Assembly: GCF_000972845.2 (NCBI RefSeq)
Contig: NC_040022.1
Coordinates: 15,355,403-15,419,402 of the forward strand
Source of the DNA: Larimichthys crocea
Lineage: Eukaryota; Chordata; Actinopteri; Sciaenidae
DNA length: 64,000 nucleotides
Direction: 5' to 3'
The translations under genes and the position numbers were made by a program. The notes below the pieces were generated by a model. That model was not told the origin of the DNA, made no database searches, and was given only the letters and a program-made list of their open reading frames with translations. Numbering within the stretch: position 1 is the stretch's first letter; every line of letters begins with the position of its first letter. Shown piece after piece: positions 9,630-21,429 of this stretch.

Positions 9630-12530
9630 AAAAGGGAGTTATTATGAGTAACTAGTTGGTGGCAGGTCTGTGTAATGTGTTGCAACTGGAATGTAATTAA
9701 TACATGTGTACACACAGCATACCACATCTTTATCTTTACTTCCTTGTTTATACTTTGATGAGAAATTCCAGTATTGTGTCCCGTGTAACCCGGGGAAATA
9801 GTAGCACAGTAAGTACATGTGCTGTGACATCAGCAGCAGGAGGAAGTGTTTATTTGAGGCACATAGCAGAACAGGTATTTCCATGTTGACACACAGCTGA
9901 CATCAGCTGAAATGAAGTGTAACACTTTGTTTGCTTGAAGTATTCGAAGTTCACAGGTTAATGATCTTCTACAGGGACTTTTACTGCTGCATAATAGTTT
10001 GTCCTTTAACTAAGAAACTCCAGAAACACTTGACTTGTTGAACTATTATGCTTGAAGTTTCCCATTTCCCTCTACTACAATGTCACATTCAAACAAATTT
10101 CCACATAGAACAACATGAAATAATAATTATGAAAAATCTTTTGAATTTACAGTTTAAACTTGCATAACAACCATCAGTGAAAATACTTAATAAATAAGCT
10201 AAATAAGGAAAACTCGGTTGCACAGTAAAATAGGTACTGTAAACTTATGTTAGCTGACGTCCTAACAAATTGCTATAAATGTTAAGTTGCAAATTTGCCA
10301 ATGAGACAGGAAGTAGTCACCACAAAGTTTTAAAAGTGTTTATATTTGCAAGTTAACAGCTTGTCAATGAGTTCAGCTTCTTTAATGTATTTAAAAAAAC
10401 AAACAAAAATTACATTCTTTGTAGCCTTGCTAGAAACTTTTTATTTTTATTATTATTATTATTATTTTAAAAGCAGGATGTAAGAAATTCTTATTTAGAA
10501 AATGTCTTACTTAGTATTTGCTCAGTCTATTGCTGATTAAAAGTCTGTTTTCCACCTTCAAACATATTCATATTTATATAATATATTATTATATTAATTA
10601 TAATTAATCATTTTTGTTTCCAGTATCTAACTTGTATATTTATCTTGACAAACTCTTTGTCAATTTCTTCTTATTTAAGGTAATCAAACTTTATATAGAA
10701 CTTTAAAAAAATTAATAAAAAACAAACACGCTAAATAAAACTAAATAATAATAAATAATAATAAATAATTACTATGACAATAGTGATTACTGTGATTTGC
10801 TCTATGCAAACTATTTCATGTCATTTCCACAATAATTAAAGAATGAACGTGAGCCGTGAAGCTGTGTAAAAACATCTTTGAGCACTAGATGGCAGTATTA
10901 TCACTTGAAAGAGGAAGTGTTGTGAAATCATGTCTCAGCAACATTCTTCTGAGTTTTGCTGTTTCAGTGCTATTTGTGAGTGAAAATGTGTCATCACACA
11001 GCACGACAACGATCAGGTGAACCTTTAGCTGCATCTCCACACTGTTTTTTCTCTTTTAACACTAGAACATTTGCTCTTTATGGGTGGGTTTGGAGGTTTT
11101 GCCGATGTACTTTCCTGAAGTTAAACTGCTAAAAAAAAATTAGACTTTTATCTTGTATGTGCTTCATGTTTTAATCACTGGCCATCAGCTGTAGCTGTTG
11201 GCAACATCAACAAAACTGAACAAACGAACAAATGAGGCATTCTCTCCTGTCGCATGAATCCATCCCAAATGACTGGAGTCTGGAGCCACGCTCGCAGCCA
11301 CTATTACATCACCTCCACTGTTCTGCACCACTGTACAGAGTGCTTTTCTATGAATAATACAGAGTGACTGGGGAGAGAGAGACGTGGACATGGGGCTTGG
11401 TTACTAAATGACAAGAGGAGTACACACTGTGAGAAAAGAGTGATAGAGAGTATAAGATGGGGGTTGGAAGGATATCCTGGAGTGAAACACTGAATGAGTT
11501 ATGTGTGTAAGGGAATAATCACATTAGACACTAATGCAGGCATTCTGATTTAACTTTATTGAATTCATCAATTAATCAGCCATAAAAACCTTGCAGCAAA
11601 CGTCAGCACTTCGTGAGAGCGTAAAACACATTCCTACACATAAATATCAACAGTGTGAGCTGCGTGTTTTACGTGAATTACAGATACAGGACACAGTGTC
11701 AGAGAGCCGTTTCAGACAGTTGCAATGAGAAATGGCAGCAGCATGGCCGGTTCCAGACTGTCAAGGAAGGAAGACAAGGTTATAGACCGTTTTCCCATGG
11801 GGGGAGGAGGCTGCTTTAGTAAAGAAAGAAAATAACATATTGCACTCTGAGATCAGCAGACAGGTCCTCTGTCATAGCATACGTGCACACTCACACACAC
11901 ACACAGATGCAGGCAGGAAACCAGACAGTCTCTCATGAAACTCAAACACAGATAATGAGACAAGCTCAGAGAGAAAGGTGAAAACAATCTTTCATTCTGC
12001 ATTTGAAAAAAATCACTCATATCCTGGCACATCTGCAGTGCCACCAGGAAGAATACTGAGATATACGGAAAACTTGATCATTTAGCCGGTGCTATAATCT
12101 TTCCACCTTTTTTCCCCCCCAACCCATTTCCCTTGTCGTCCCTCTCTTTGTCACTCGTTCATTCTTGCCAGCACAGACACACAGTTAACACAGAGTTAAC
12201 TGAGCTCGGTATATAATTAGACAAACAAAAAAGAGAGGGATGAAACATCTAAAGGAGAAGAGACTCCAAATGATTACACATTCACTCCGCTTCCTTCCCC
12301 CTTGCTGCACACATAACCACCAATTAGAGGAGAAAAGAGGAGGATGAGGACAAGCAAGCAGCCAGAAGTCTATTTGTGTCTCTATCTCTCTCCCTTCCCC
12401 CTGAAGACTCCCAGCGCCAGGGAGGGAGGAAGAGAGGAAAAAATAGAAGTGAAAAACAAGAAGTATATAAATAAAGAAATCAGAGTGTTTCACATCCGGT
12501 TGGCTGATTGGCTGAGACACGAGTCAGGCA
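9630..12530. other. Intergenic, no gene supported
   Basis: AT-rich sequence with short ATT and AAT runs (10447-10464, 10745-10770). Reading frames are short, lack splice-linked partners and show no recognisable family. This is the flank downstream of the minus-strand microRNA cluster, so the primary transcript probably ends somewhere here. Confidence 0.45.
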
Positions 12531-12536
12531 GATCTG

Positions 12537-12618
12537 GGCCACAGTTGCACTCATTGTTCAGTGAGCTTTTCTACACAGTCCAACCCAGCGACAGCAATGA
12601 ATGTTGATTGTGACCTTT
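12537..12618 (-). ncRNA. mir181b: miR-181b precursor hairpin
   Basis: On the minus strand the 5p arm is at 12605-12583. It begins AACATTCATTGCTGTCG and continues CTGGGT; the family consensus continues GTGGGT. The 3p arm at 12565-12545 begins CTCACTGAACAATGAGTGC, close to the vertebrate mir-181b-1 3p arm. The flanks GGTCACAATC before the 5p arm and AACTGTGGCC after the 3p arm also match mir-181b-1 precursors as I know them. The seed ACATTCA is intact. In the family, this microRNA represses targets in lymphocyte development, vascular inflammation and neural tissue. It lies about 240 nt downstream of miR-181a on the same strand, the usual order, so both should come from one primary transcript. 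The single change at position 18 is outside the seed. Confidence 0.94.
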
Positions 12619-12657
12619 GGTCTTTGGGTACAGTGGAAACATAGTGTCACTTTTATG

Positions 12658-12660
<3 letters not shown>

Positions 12661-12698
<38 letters not shown>
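12661..12698. repeat. (GT)n microsatellite between the two miR-181 hairpins
   Basis: About 19 GT units directly between the 181a and 181b precursors; in the transcript it would read as (AC)n. It is likely to vary in length between individuals, changing the spacing of the hairpins. Confidence 0.95.
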
Positions 12699-12699
<1 letters not shown>

Positions 12700-12769
12700 T
12701 TCATCTCTGAGATTTGCATGCGCCCACTTGCTTCTTTTGTTCATTTTTCGCTCATTCCTGACGTAGTTG

Positions 12770-12862
12770 GAGCAAGCCGCGGGGCACAGTCAACGGTCGA
12801 TGGTTTTTATGTGATCCATACCAAACTCACCGACAGCGTTGAATGTTCACCGAGGCAAGCGG
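12770..12862 (-). ncRNA. mir181a: miR-181a precursor hairpin
   Basis: On the minus strand the 5p arm is at 12847-12825, beginning AACATTCAACGCTGTCGGTG and continuing AGT, an exact match to mature miR-181a-5p as I know it. The 3p arm is at 12804-12783, beginning ACCATCGACCGTTGACTG and matching a known fish 181a 3p form. The arms pair (UCAACG with CGUUGA; GUCGGUG with CAUCGAC) around a loop of about 20 nt. The context GTGAACATT...GAGTTTGG matches vertebrate mir-181a-1 precursors. miR-181a is a broadly conserved regulator, best known for tuning T-cell receptor sensitivity. By position in the human map (19p13) this could be the MIR181C/D-type locus, although the mature sequence is the 181a form. 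Confidence 0.96.
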
Positions 12863-13125
12863 GACAGAGGCTGTGAGCGTGAGCCGAGCTGACAGATAAG
12901 GTGGGGAGAGGGGAGGAGGGGGAGGAGGACAGGCAGTCAGACAAGCAGGGGACAGAGCTGAGGACGTTGCTCAAACCACGGAGGTTAGGTCACGCCGTAC
13001 AGGGACGCAATGACACAGGACAGCGGTGGAACGAGTCCACTGTCCACAAGGCAAAGATGGTTCTGGTTAAGTTACACATGATCATGTGGTGCGTTTAAGC
13101 TGGAACATAAACTGAGAGGATCAGA

Positions 13126-13205
13126 TTTATTGCATTACCACCACCTCATTAATCAGAGGAGCTCCAAGTCTTTCATCTTCAGTTCAAAATTGGCCGTAAC
13201 AGCAT
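13126..13205 (-). ncRNA. Possible terminal exon of a minus-strand (miR-181 host) transcript
   Basis: On the minus strand a strong acceptor (CTTCATCTGTGTTTCAG) ends at plus 13206. The exon reaches an AATAAA at 13131-13126. In one phase it would encode about 17 residues ending FELKMKDLELL and a stop at 13155-13153; the other phases stop sooner. No upstream coding exon was recognised. It lies about 0.28 kb upstream, in transcript order, of the miR-181a hairpin. A polyadenylated isoform of the host RNA is one reading; a chance splice-like motif is another. Confidence 0.3.
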
Positions 13206-13935
13206 CTGAAACACAGATGAAGAGGAAGTTGTTAGCAGTGATTTCACACAGTATTTTTTTTAATCTTTAAAGACTCAGCTCACCTAAAATTAAAATAAAT
13301 AAAATAAAAAAAACACACATTTTCTCCATTTCATTCGGTAGAATCTAACCATGGAGCTAATTTTGCTTTCCTGTGTGCCTATATCTGTCTCCAGGCTACC
13401 CCAATATAATTGAGGTGAATGAACCTTGATTGAGACATAGTAGCAAAGGGTCTCAGGCAAAATATTCAGCAGCAGCACATCTTTCCAAAAAGTCTACTGC
13501 TACTCTAAATGATCCACAACACATTTTTCTTTACAAAATGTTATCTTTTAATGCAACAAGCTGCACAACTCCAACGTTTGGGGGTGAGGGAACATTTTTT
13601 TTCAATGGATTAATAACACTAGAACTAAGTGAGAAAATGTTTTTTGTTATTTGGGTAACCTTTCAATCAGATACAAGAAATAAATAAATCTTTTAAATAA
13701 ATAAAATAAATGTCGTCTGAACAATATTAGAGATATATAGTCGAGCCTGCCTCAGTTCTTATGGACATCTAGACCAGAGAACAATGCTGCGATGTCCTGC
13801 TGTGCAGCCAAGCTTTTGATACCCCAGCCATCAGCCAGCCACAGGCTGAGAGCTCCCATTGTCAGAAGCAGGCCATAGCTGGGGGAACAACTGCCGACAG
13901 TGTCAATGCGCCGCTGCTGTACGGACCGGGGGGGC

Positions 13936-14060
13936 TGACGTCAGGATGGTAAACGCTGATCTATGGTCATTCATCGCCCCGTTTCATCGGCTTAGGGTGC
14001 TGATGTCATTGAGCAGGCTAGACCTGCATCCATTACTCTGCTGTGGGAGGCCCGACGTCA
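13936..14060. promoter_or_regulatory. Pair of CRE-type sites
   Basis: A full palindromic CRE, TGACGTCA, lies at 13936-13943, and CGACGTCA lies at 14053-14060. Both continue with GG. They sit in a GC-rich block that is not repetitive. CREB/ATF binding is inferred from the motif only. Confidence 0.35.
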
Positions 14061-14600
14061 GGCTCGCATGATAACACACTGGCTACAATGGATGAGTAAT
14101 GCATCACATTATTGCGACTATAATTCAGAAGGTCATAAAACAGACAATTTGGTTTTTGTCGCGTGAGTATGCTGGGTATTTGAATTATTGCCTCTGCATT
14201 CTTTTGGTGACATGCTTTCCCTTTATGAATATGCAATACATGTACAAATTATGATCATAGAAAAAGAAATGTTAGCCAGTAAGTAGTAAAATAATGTAGT
14301 ATAATATTTACAGCCACTTAGTAAGTAACATAAAGCAGTATTAACTGCCTGTTTAATGAAAAAAAGAAGCTTTTTAGAGCTTTTTCTGCTTGTTGTTTTA
14401 TCTGGTGTCTGAACTGAAGCACGTTCAGTCTCTTCTCTCCGGGCGAAGCAGACCAGTTCAGATAAGAGACTAAATTCATAAGCCATACTACATCTCCCCA
14501 ACTACATCACGCTCTCACACATACACACTTACACCTCACCCCACAATGAGACCTAAAATGAAAAATAGGCGGAGGGTCGAGGGAGAGGAGAAAAGGGGGC

Positions 14601-14614
14601 TTTGCCATGGCAAC
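14601..14614. promoter_or_regulatory. RFX-type X-box
   Basis: TTTGCCATGGCAAC differs at one base from the palindromic RFX site GTTGCCATGGCAAC. It is a motif match only; no nearby gene start is seen. Confidence 0.35.
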
Positions 14615-17600
14615 CCCTGTGTCAGCCAGCCATTTCTTCTTAATCCCCCCCAGTTCAATGTCGCGCCCTCTGAGGGACCCCCTCTCTACAGCTGAATATT
14701 TCTTTTGTGTTGAGAGACTGTGTATGTGTGTGTGTGTGTGTGTGAGAGAGAGAGGGAGAGGGAGGGATCACGGAGGGGGGATGGATTGGGGTTAGAGAGG
14801 GGGAGATCATAGCTAACCCAGCTTAAATGGGGGGCCAAGCTGCAGGCTACAGAGTCTCAACATTACACCAGGGGTACACACCAGAGATCAAATCACACAC
14901 ACACATACACACAGAGACACACACATATACTGTACATATACACGTTTAAACACTATATTGATGGAGGGAGGTAATCATTTGAAATAGCAGATAATTACAT
15001 CATATGGCAAACAGCCGGGCCTTTCCTCCTGAGCCTATCAACAACAAACCCTGCACTTGATTTTTTTTTTTTTTTTTTTTCCTTTTTCGAAACTCGCTCT
15101 TGCCCGAGCAGGCCACTCGACATTACTGACAAAAGCGGTTTTGGAGGAGTGGGTGGGGAGAGGCGTCAGCTGCTAGACAAAATTAAAAGGCCTCTATTTG
15201 TTCCCGACAATAAACGTCCCCATCTTTGGAGCTCCTCCACAGCTGCAGCCAGATAGGCTTTCAATTCTAACTGTGGACTAATAGAGAGCAATGTCTCCTT
15301 CCTCTACTGTAAGCCGATTTAGTGCGCAGGATCAAATTCAGGAGGTTTAAAGTCATCTCTCTGTGATGCTACTCCGCTGAAAAGGGGGACAAAAGAATGT
15401 GGCACGTGGTAAATATTCAGTTATAGGGAAACTAAGGATTTTATGAAGATGTTTAAATGCTGAGGTGCAGTATACCTGATGGAAATTTTCTTCACAGAGT
15501 TGAAAAAGACAGCATCAGGCGGCACAATGTGAACACCTACAGACAGAAGACAAAAGCAGATATAAACACAAAACAGAGTCAAAAATGTAACAGGGATGGA
15601 TTTGTGCCTTTTTTTTCCCTAGCACTTTTCTGGGAATCTTACATTCCCAATTGATCTGATTTTCACTAGAAAGTTTGCTAATCAACATATGATTAATGAC
15701 CAGTGCATCCTCCGGAAATCCCAAAACACGCCCCCCCCACCCCACCCCAAGGCTGAGCGATGGAGGCGGGTGGAGGAAGTGCCAGTGGTGTGTCTCTGGG
15801 GTGGTCTGATGTGGCCGTGGGCGAGGCTTTAATGTAGCTGTATGTCCACTCCAGTGTATACTGTATATTGTACTAATGACTAACAGACCTGCAGTCTGCC
15901 TGTAGGGGCCTCACACGCCACCCCATGCCTACACATGCATATGCTCCACTTTAATGGCAGCCTTCAGACTTCATTTGAAGTGTGCTGCGGTGTTCACAAA
16001 AAAAAAAAAAAAAAAAATTAACCCCGATTTTTCACAAGAGAGAGAGAAAAAAAAAAAGTATGACTTTGTGGACCTAAAGTGCCCTCAGCCTAATATTTGA
16101 CCCTTGTGGGTTGCTCATATAAAGCGGCCATTTAAATCAAAATACAGATAATTATAGCTTGGCTGCTTTGTGGTGGTTCTTCTTTTCTAGCATACATAGA
16201 TCTAAGCTTGCCAAACATCTGGCTGGGATATTATATGCGACACAGGATGCAGACACAATTTTTAAAAAAGTATATCGTCAGGCAAAACCTGGCAAAATAA
16301 TCTTATTCTGGCACTTCTTACAAATATATTTTCTTCACGTGTGAAGAACTTTCTCTTAAAATAACACAATGAAAATCTCCTTCCTAAAAATCCCCACATT
16401 ACACATTTAAAGTCTCGCCACCTGAGCCAAAACTAACCTAAACCTCACAAAAAGGTAAAAAATGTGCTTCATGCCAATCTAGTCTATTAGAGAGCAAAGG
16501 GCACATTGTAACACAAGGTGCAGAGTCTGTTCAACAAGTGCGTAGACATAAACCAAAAACAAAAGCCACAGAGATAGTGCCTTGGGACTGATTGGCAGGG
16601 TGGGGTCAGTGGGCGACCCTTGACCTTTTTAACCCAGAGGAATGTTGTCATGCTGGTGCGTGTGTTGTTCCAGCCTCCCTGAGGAGCCCCAGCCGAGCAT
16701 CAGATGAATGCTGAACGCTGAATGTTCCTAAGGGCTTCTCCCTTACCCCCTGAAAAAAAAAAAAAAACTTCTTTCTTCCCCTAATCCTTTTCTTTTCTGC
16801 TCTTCATCCTCAGACTTCAACAAACAAAAGGTATCAACAGGTCCGAGAGTGCATTGTTGTTCTGAAGTGCACGGTCTGAAGTGCACATGCACGCAGAAAG
16901 ACCACTAACGAGGGTGCCAGGCCGACTCTCCTCGCTGACGTAAATGACCAACAAAGATGCAGTAAAAGGGCGTCTAAGAAAACAACACTCCTTTTTTTTT
17001 TTTTTTTTTACCTATCACTCATCAAATAAGCCACTGTTTTTATTGGTACACCGTCCAGATCTAAGAGATCTGAGTATCTTCAGGCAGTCTGAAAGTCTGG
17101 CTCTGGAGGAAGTCACCAGCAGTAGAAAGAGACTGACAGATGAGAGAGCCAGACAGACAATTACTGGCCAGGTATGTCCTTTATACCCACCTAGGGCTGG
17201 TCAGAGGAAATGGAGGAATTTATGATGTCATAAAAAAGTGCCAGAAGAGAAGTGCCTGAGAACAGGTTGTCTCTGGAGCCGGAGCCATAAAAGACTCCTG
17301 TGGCTTCCGCTCCCTCCCCCTGACTACCACCCGAGATGATAACACTAGACTGAGCGCCAGTGGGTTAGAGCAGACGGCGATATGCAGCATAGACACAGAA
17401 AATACAAGTGTATGTATAATTCATCTCTTTATAGAATATTGTGTCATTGAATAATAACCATGTGACGGAAAAATCTTTGAGGAAACTAGAAATGGAAAGT
17501 AAAGAAAACTACTTTTACTACATGTGAGATAAGATTTACATCTTGTCCTTGACAACATTTCAGTAGATTTTACATGCAAACACATGATAGGCTTATAAAA

Positions 17601-20600
17601 CGTGGTGCGTGTGTATTAAGTATTTAGATCCATGTCCATGTCATGTAACGTATCAAAACTTTAATGTTTTTAATATTTAGGTACATTTTACTGCAAATAT
17701 TAATTTGTTTTTAACTTTACTGAAGCATTTTAATTTGCATTGTTGCCACAATGACACAAGTAAAGGATCTGAATACCATTATAATCACTAACACTGTCAA
17801 AAAGATTTATTTTGGCCCAGTTGATGAAACTGGACTGCTCCAGAATCATTTACATCATTAAAAGCTTTCTTTTATGCTTCTCTCCCTCAATTTCTAACCC
17901 TCTCTTTACAGTTTAAACCACACACAAAAAAACCCCTTAATACAGGAAGCACCTTTAACAAGAGAAACACCATCTGTCGGCTCAAACTAAGCAGGTGTAA
18001 GGAAGAGAAAAGACGGAAAACGTTCTATGTAGACATAAAGGATACCCGTTTCTCTTTGCATGCACGCACAAACTCACATCTAAATGTATACACACACACA
18101 CACACACACACAGCACTGCTCTTCCTACCACAAAAAGATAGACACACTCTCACAGTCTCAACACTTGTTAAAAAAAAAAGGAAAGGAGAAGATGGTTATT
18201 TGCTCTACAACCTAACTAAGGAGGTTTCCCATTGTAAAAAGGAGTGGCTGCACAGCCCCGTTTCCTTTCATCCCTCTCCTTGAGGCACGCTGCCTTTGTC
18301 TCACAGAGGACAGAACAGCCAGCCTCCCGGCCACGCTACACTGGTCAAATACCTGGGAACTACCACTGGCTTGGTGGGAAAAACAACAAGAGGAGGAGGA
18401 GGAGGAAGAGAGACAGAAAGGGAGAGGCGGAGGGGGGTGGTGATATAAGGTGTTAATCTGAGGTACGGCGAGACTGACCAGCTAAGACAGAAGAGCCTGT
18501 TAAATAAAACCTGTTATTAAATCTCTAAAGGAAAGGGGAGGAAGTTGTACAAAGCTGCAAAGAACTATGAACACCTGGTACCAAACTACACTGAAGAAAA
18601 AAAAATGTTATATATGATTTTAGAGACACCTGTTTTTACTTTTCTTTCAGTCTTCAGTCAGTGCTAATCTTTCTTCCTTATTAAAAAGGTAGGAACTGTA
18701 TGTGTGCAATTAAGAACTCTGAGGTTAAGGAGGGAAGGTTTCCCCCCCTTTCCTCCTCCTTCCAATTCTGCACTTTCATGCCAGCTCAGCAGAATGAAGG
18801 CAGTTCCTGTATACGAGGTACTGTATAGGGGTGAAGTGAGTTTAAGTCCTCCCCAAACCCTGACCGCAACCGACTGAATGTAAAGCTTTAGGTTCCAGTC
18901 CACACGGCCTGCCTCGACAGCCAGACCTCACTGTCACACCTCATAAAGCAGAGGCTCGAGCAGCGGGGTTGTGTTTAAAAGCCAGAGGGAAAGATAAGGC
19001 AAAATAAGGACAAATACGGACGAAAATAAGAATGCACCCATTCAAGAGACTGTAGAGAAAAGAGTGAAAAGCCCTAGACAAAAGCGCTTTAGCTGAAACT
19101 CTGATGGCAAGACTCCAATACGCTGAATAAGAAAATATACTTTCGGGACAAATTGCAGGAAACGTAAGAAAGTGAAAATGCCATTGAGGGATTGTTAAGA
19201 CCATAATCCTCTCTTCTTATTTCTAGTTTTTGCTTAGCTTTCGTGAGAGAAACTAGAACCCACAAGTTTATTTTCAAATAGTCCACAAAGAATGCCTGTC
19301 ATTTCCTGGCGTTCCCCACTTCCATATGAAAGCCCCCTTTTCCTTTAGGAACAATGGGAAAGATTCCAAAATTTCCATGGGGAGTTTCTTGCGTGGCGAT
19401 ACAATAGAGAGCATGTTGTGACAGAATTGAGATGGGCTGTTTCTCTCAGCTGTGACAAGTTTGGGACTAACGCAGCGGTGTTTTTTTTTTTTTTTTTTTT
19501 TGTCTTACAGCTAACATACTTCACGACTAAAGCGGCCACACAACAGCTGTAACATCTCATGAGCGAGCTAGGAGTGAAGTCTGAATCTGTCTTTGAACAC
19601 TCACTGGAATATCTGCGATTTCTAATGTTGGATGTTGCAAAAAAAAAAAAAAAAAAAAAGTGTGAACTTGTAGATAAAAGGATAAAAGTATTTTCAAATT
19701 ATTTTAAAGTGCTTTCTAATCTATAAACTTTACCTGTAACACACACACACCCCTAAAGGAGGTCACACAACCCGTAAGAGTTTCTTAATTAACCAAAAGA
19801 ACTCGTTTGGTCCTGAAGTGGAAAGAGTTCAAGTGTCATGTACTCCTGAAAGGGCCAACAGGCTCTTGAAAGCCACCTGGCTTGACCCGAGCAGACCTGG
19901 GCCTTTGGCTAGACAAGAGGTCGGAGGTCATCCACTCATCTAGATAGGCAGTATGTTGCGGTGCCTGAGGCAGGGTGCACTGCCTAACCTTTCCATTTAC
20001 CCAACACTGCACACACAGAGAAGCACAAACACACACATATGGACGCAGGATCCTGCTGCTGTGAACTCACTCAACCCTGTAACTTGGTGAAAACAATGCA
20101 AGTGTACGTGGTGAACAGCTGCTGTATGATTTACTCTGGATCCATGGATGTACAATAAAGTCGTCAGATAATTAAATAACGCATTAAAAAGTTTGCACAT
20201 TGTATTTTTAAATGATCGAAAACAAAAGATTTTCCCTTCTGTTCATTTGTGTGTCCGTGTTTGATGGCAGCTGGGTGTCTGTTGTGATGGGAGAAGTGAA
20301 ACTATAAAACTATAGGAAGGTTATTTTTCTAAACATATGATGTGTAACAATGGAGGAAGCACAGTGATCTGTGGTCGAGAGCCTCTCTGCCGTGATAGCA
20401 GGTTGCTCCTCGACATAATTGCAGGGTGCAGCTGATGAACCTCATCACGTGTGATAATAAGCTATACGGGAATGATGATCATAGTTCCAGCAGGAGATAA
20501 AGATAAGCCAACATCCAATCACCCTTCTGCCCACATAACAGCAGCGGGAAGACAAGCGGCTCTGCTCTGTTCACTTCACCCTGATGATAACTCTCTGAGA

Positions 20601-21429
20601 GCAGCTCCAAACTGAATTAAAGCCCTACAAGAGAGATGCACTCTGATGCACGCTGGCTGCTCTTTGCAAGCGAGGCTGCAGCTTTTTTCTCTTCATGGAG
20701 GGACAAAGTGAATTATATGTAACTCAGCCCTGAGAGGGACGGAAGTGAGGCTTTCACAGCACATCAGCACTGTTCATTCACTATACATCTCCTCTATTAA
20801 AAGAACTCTTGACACATTTTGGATCCTGTACAAGAAATGTAGCAGTTAAATGGCTACCGGTGTTGTCTATGTAAATGTTTGTTTTTCATTTTTTTTAAAA
20901 ACATGCATTTTGTTTGTTCTTTTTTTTCCCCCTTTTCATTAAAGCACACTGTGTACACAATCCATAGCCAGTAAAATGTAGTGCTGCACTAAGCGTCTAG
21001 ACCTCCTATATCCAAATGGCAGGAGAATTTATGGAGACTGCCTCATTAACCTTAAGGCCTATTAGTGCTTGGCAGACAGAGTACGGCAGCTTCTCCTTAA
21101 AGAAAGCCTGTCTCAGCTGCATTTAAACTACCTGCAGGGTCAAAGCAATGAGTGGTACGTTAGGTGCACCCAAAAACCTGAGCATAAAAATGCTCGTGTT
21201 TGTTTTTGTCAGTGTGTATCCTCTCAGAGTGCCCACCCTGAAAATGGCAGTCTTGCTGTTTTTGCCATGTGCCGGAGGCCCAAATTCCGGGAGGAAGTCA
21301 GATGCGCAAAGACTGTTTCCGAGAATTCAGGATGCGCAAAGCCATGCTTCTAAGTCTACTTGCACTATTCCAAATCCTGTCTTTGAAAAAAATAAAAAAT
21401 ACGTTCAAGCATTACATTGCATCGCACCT

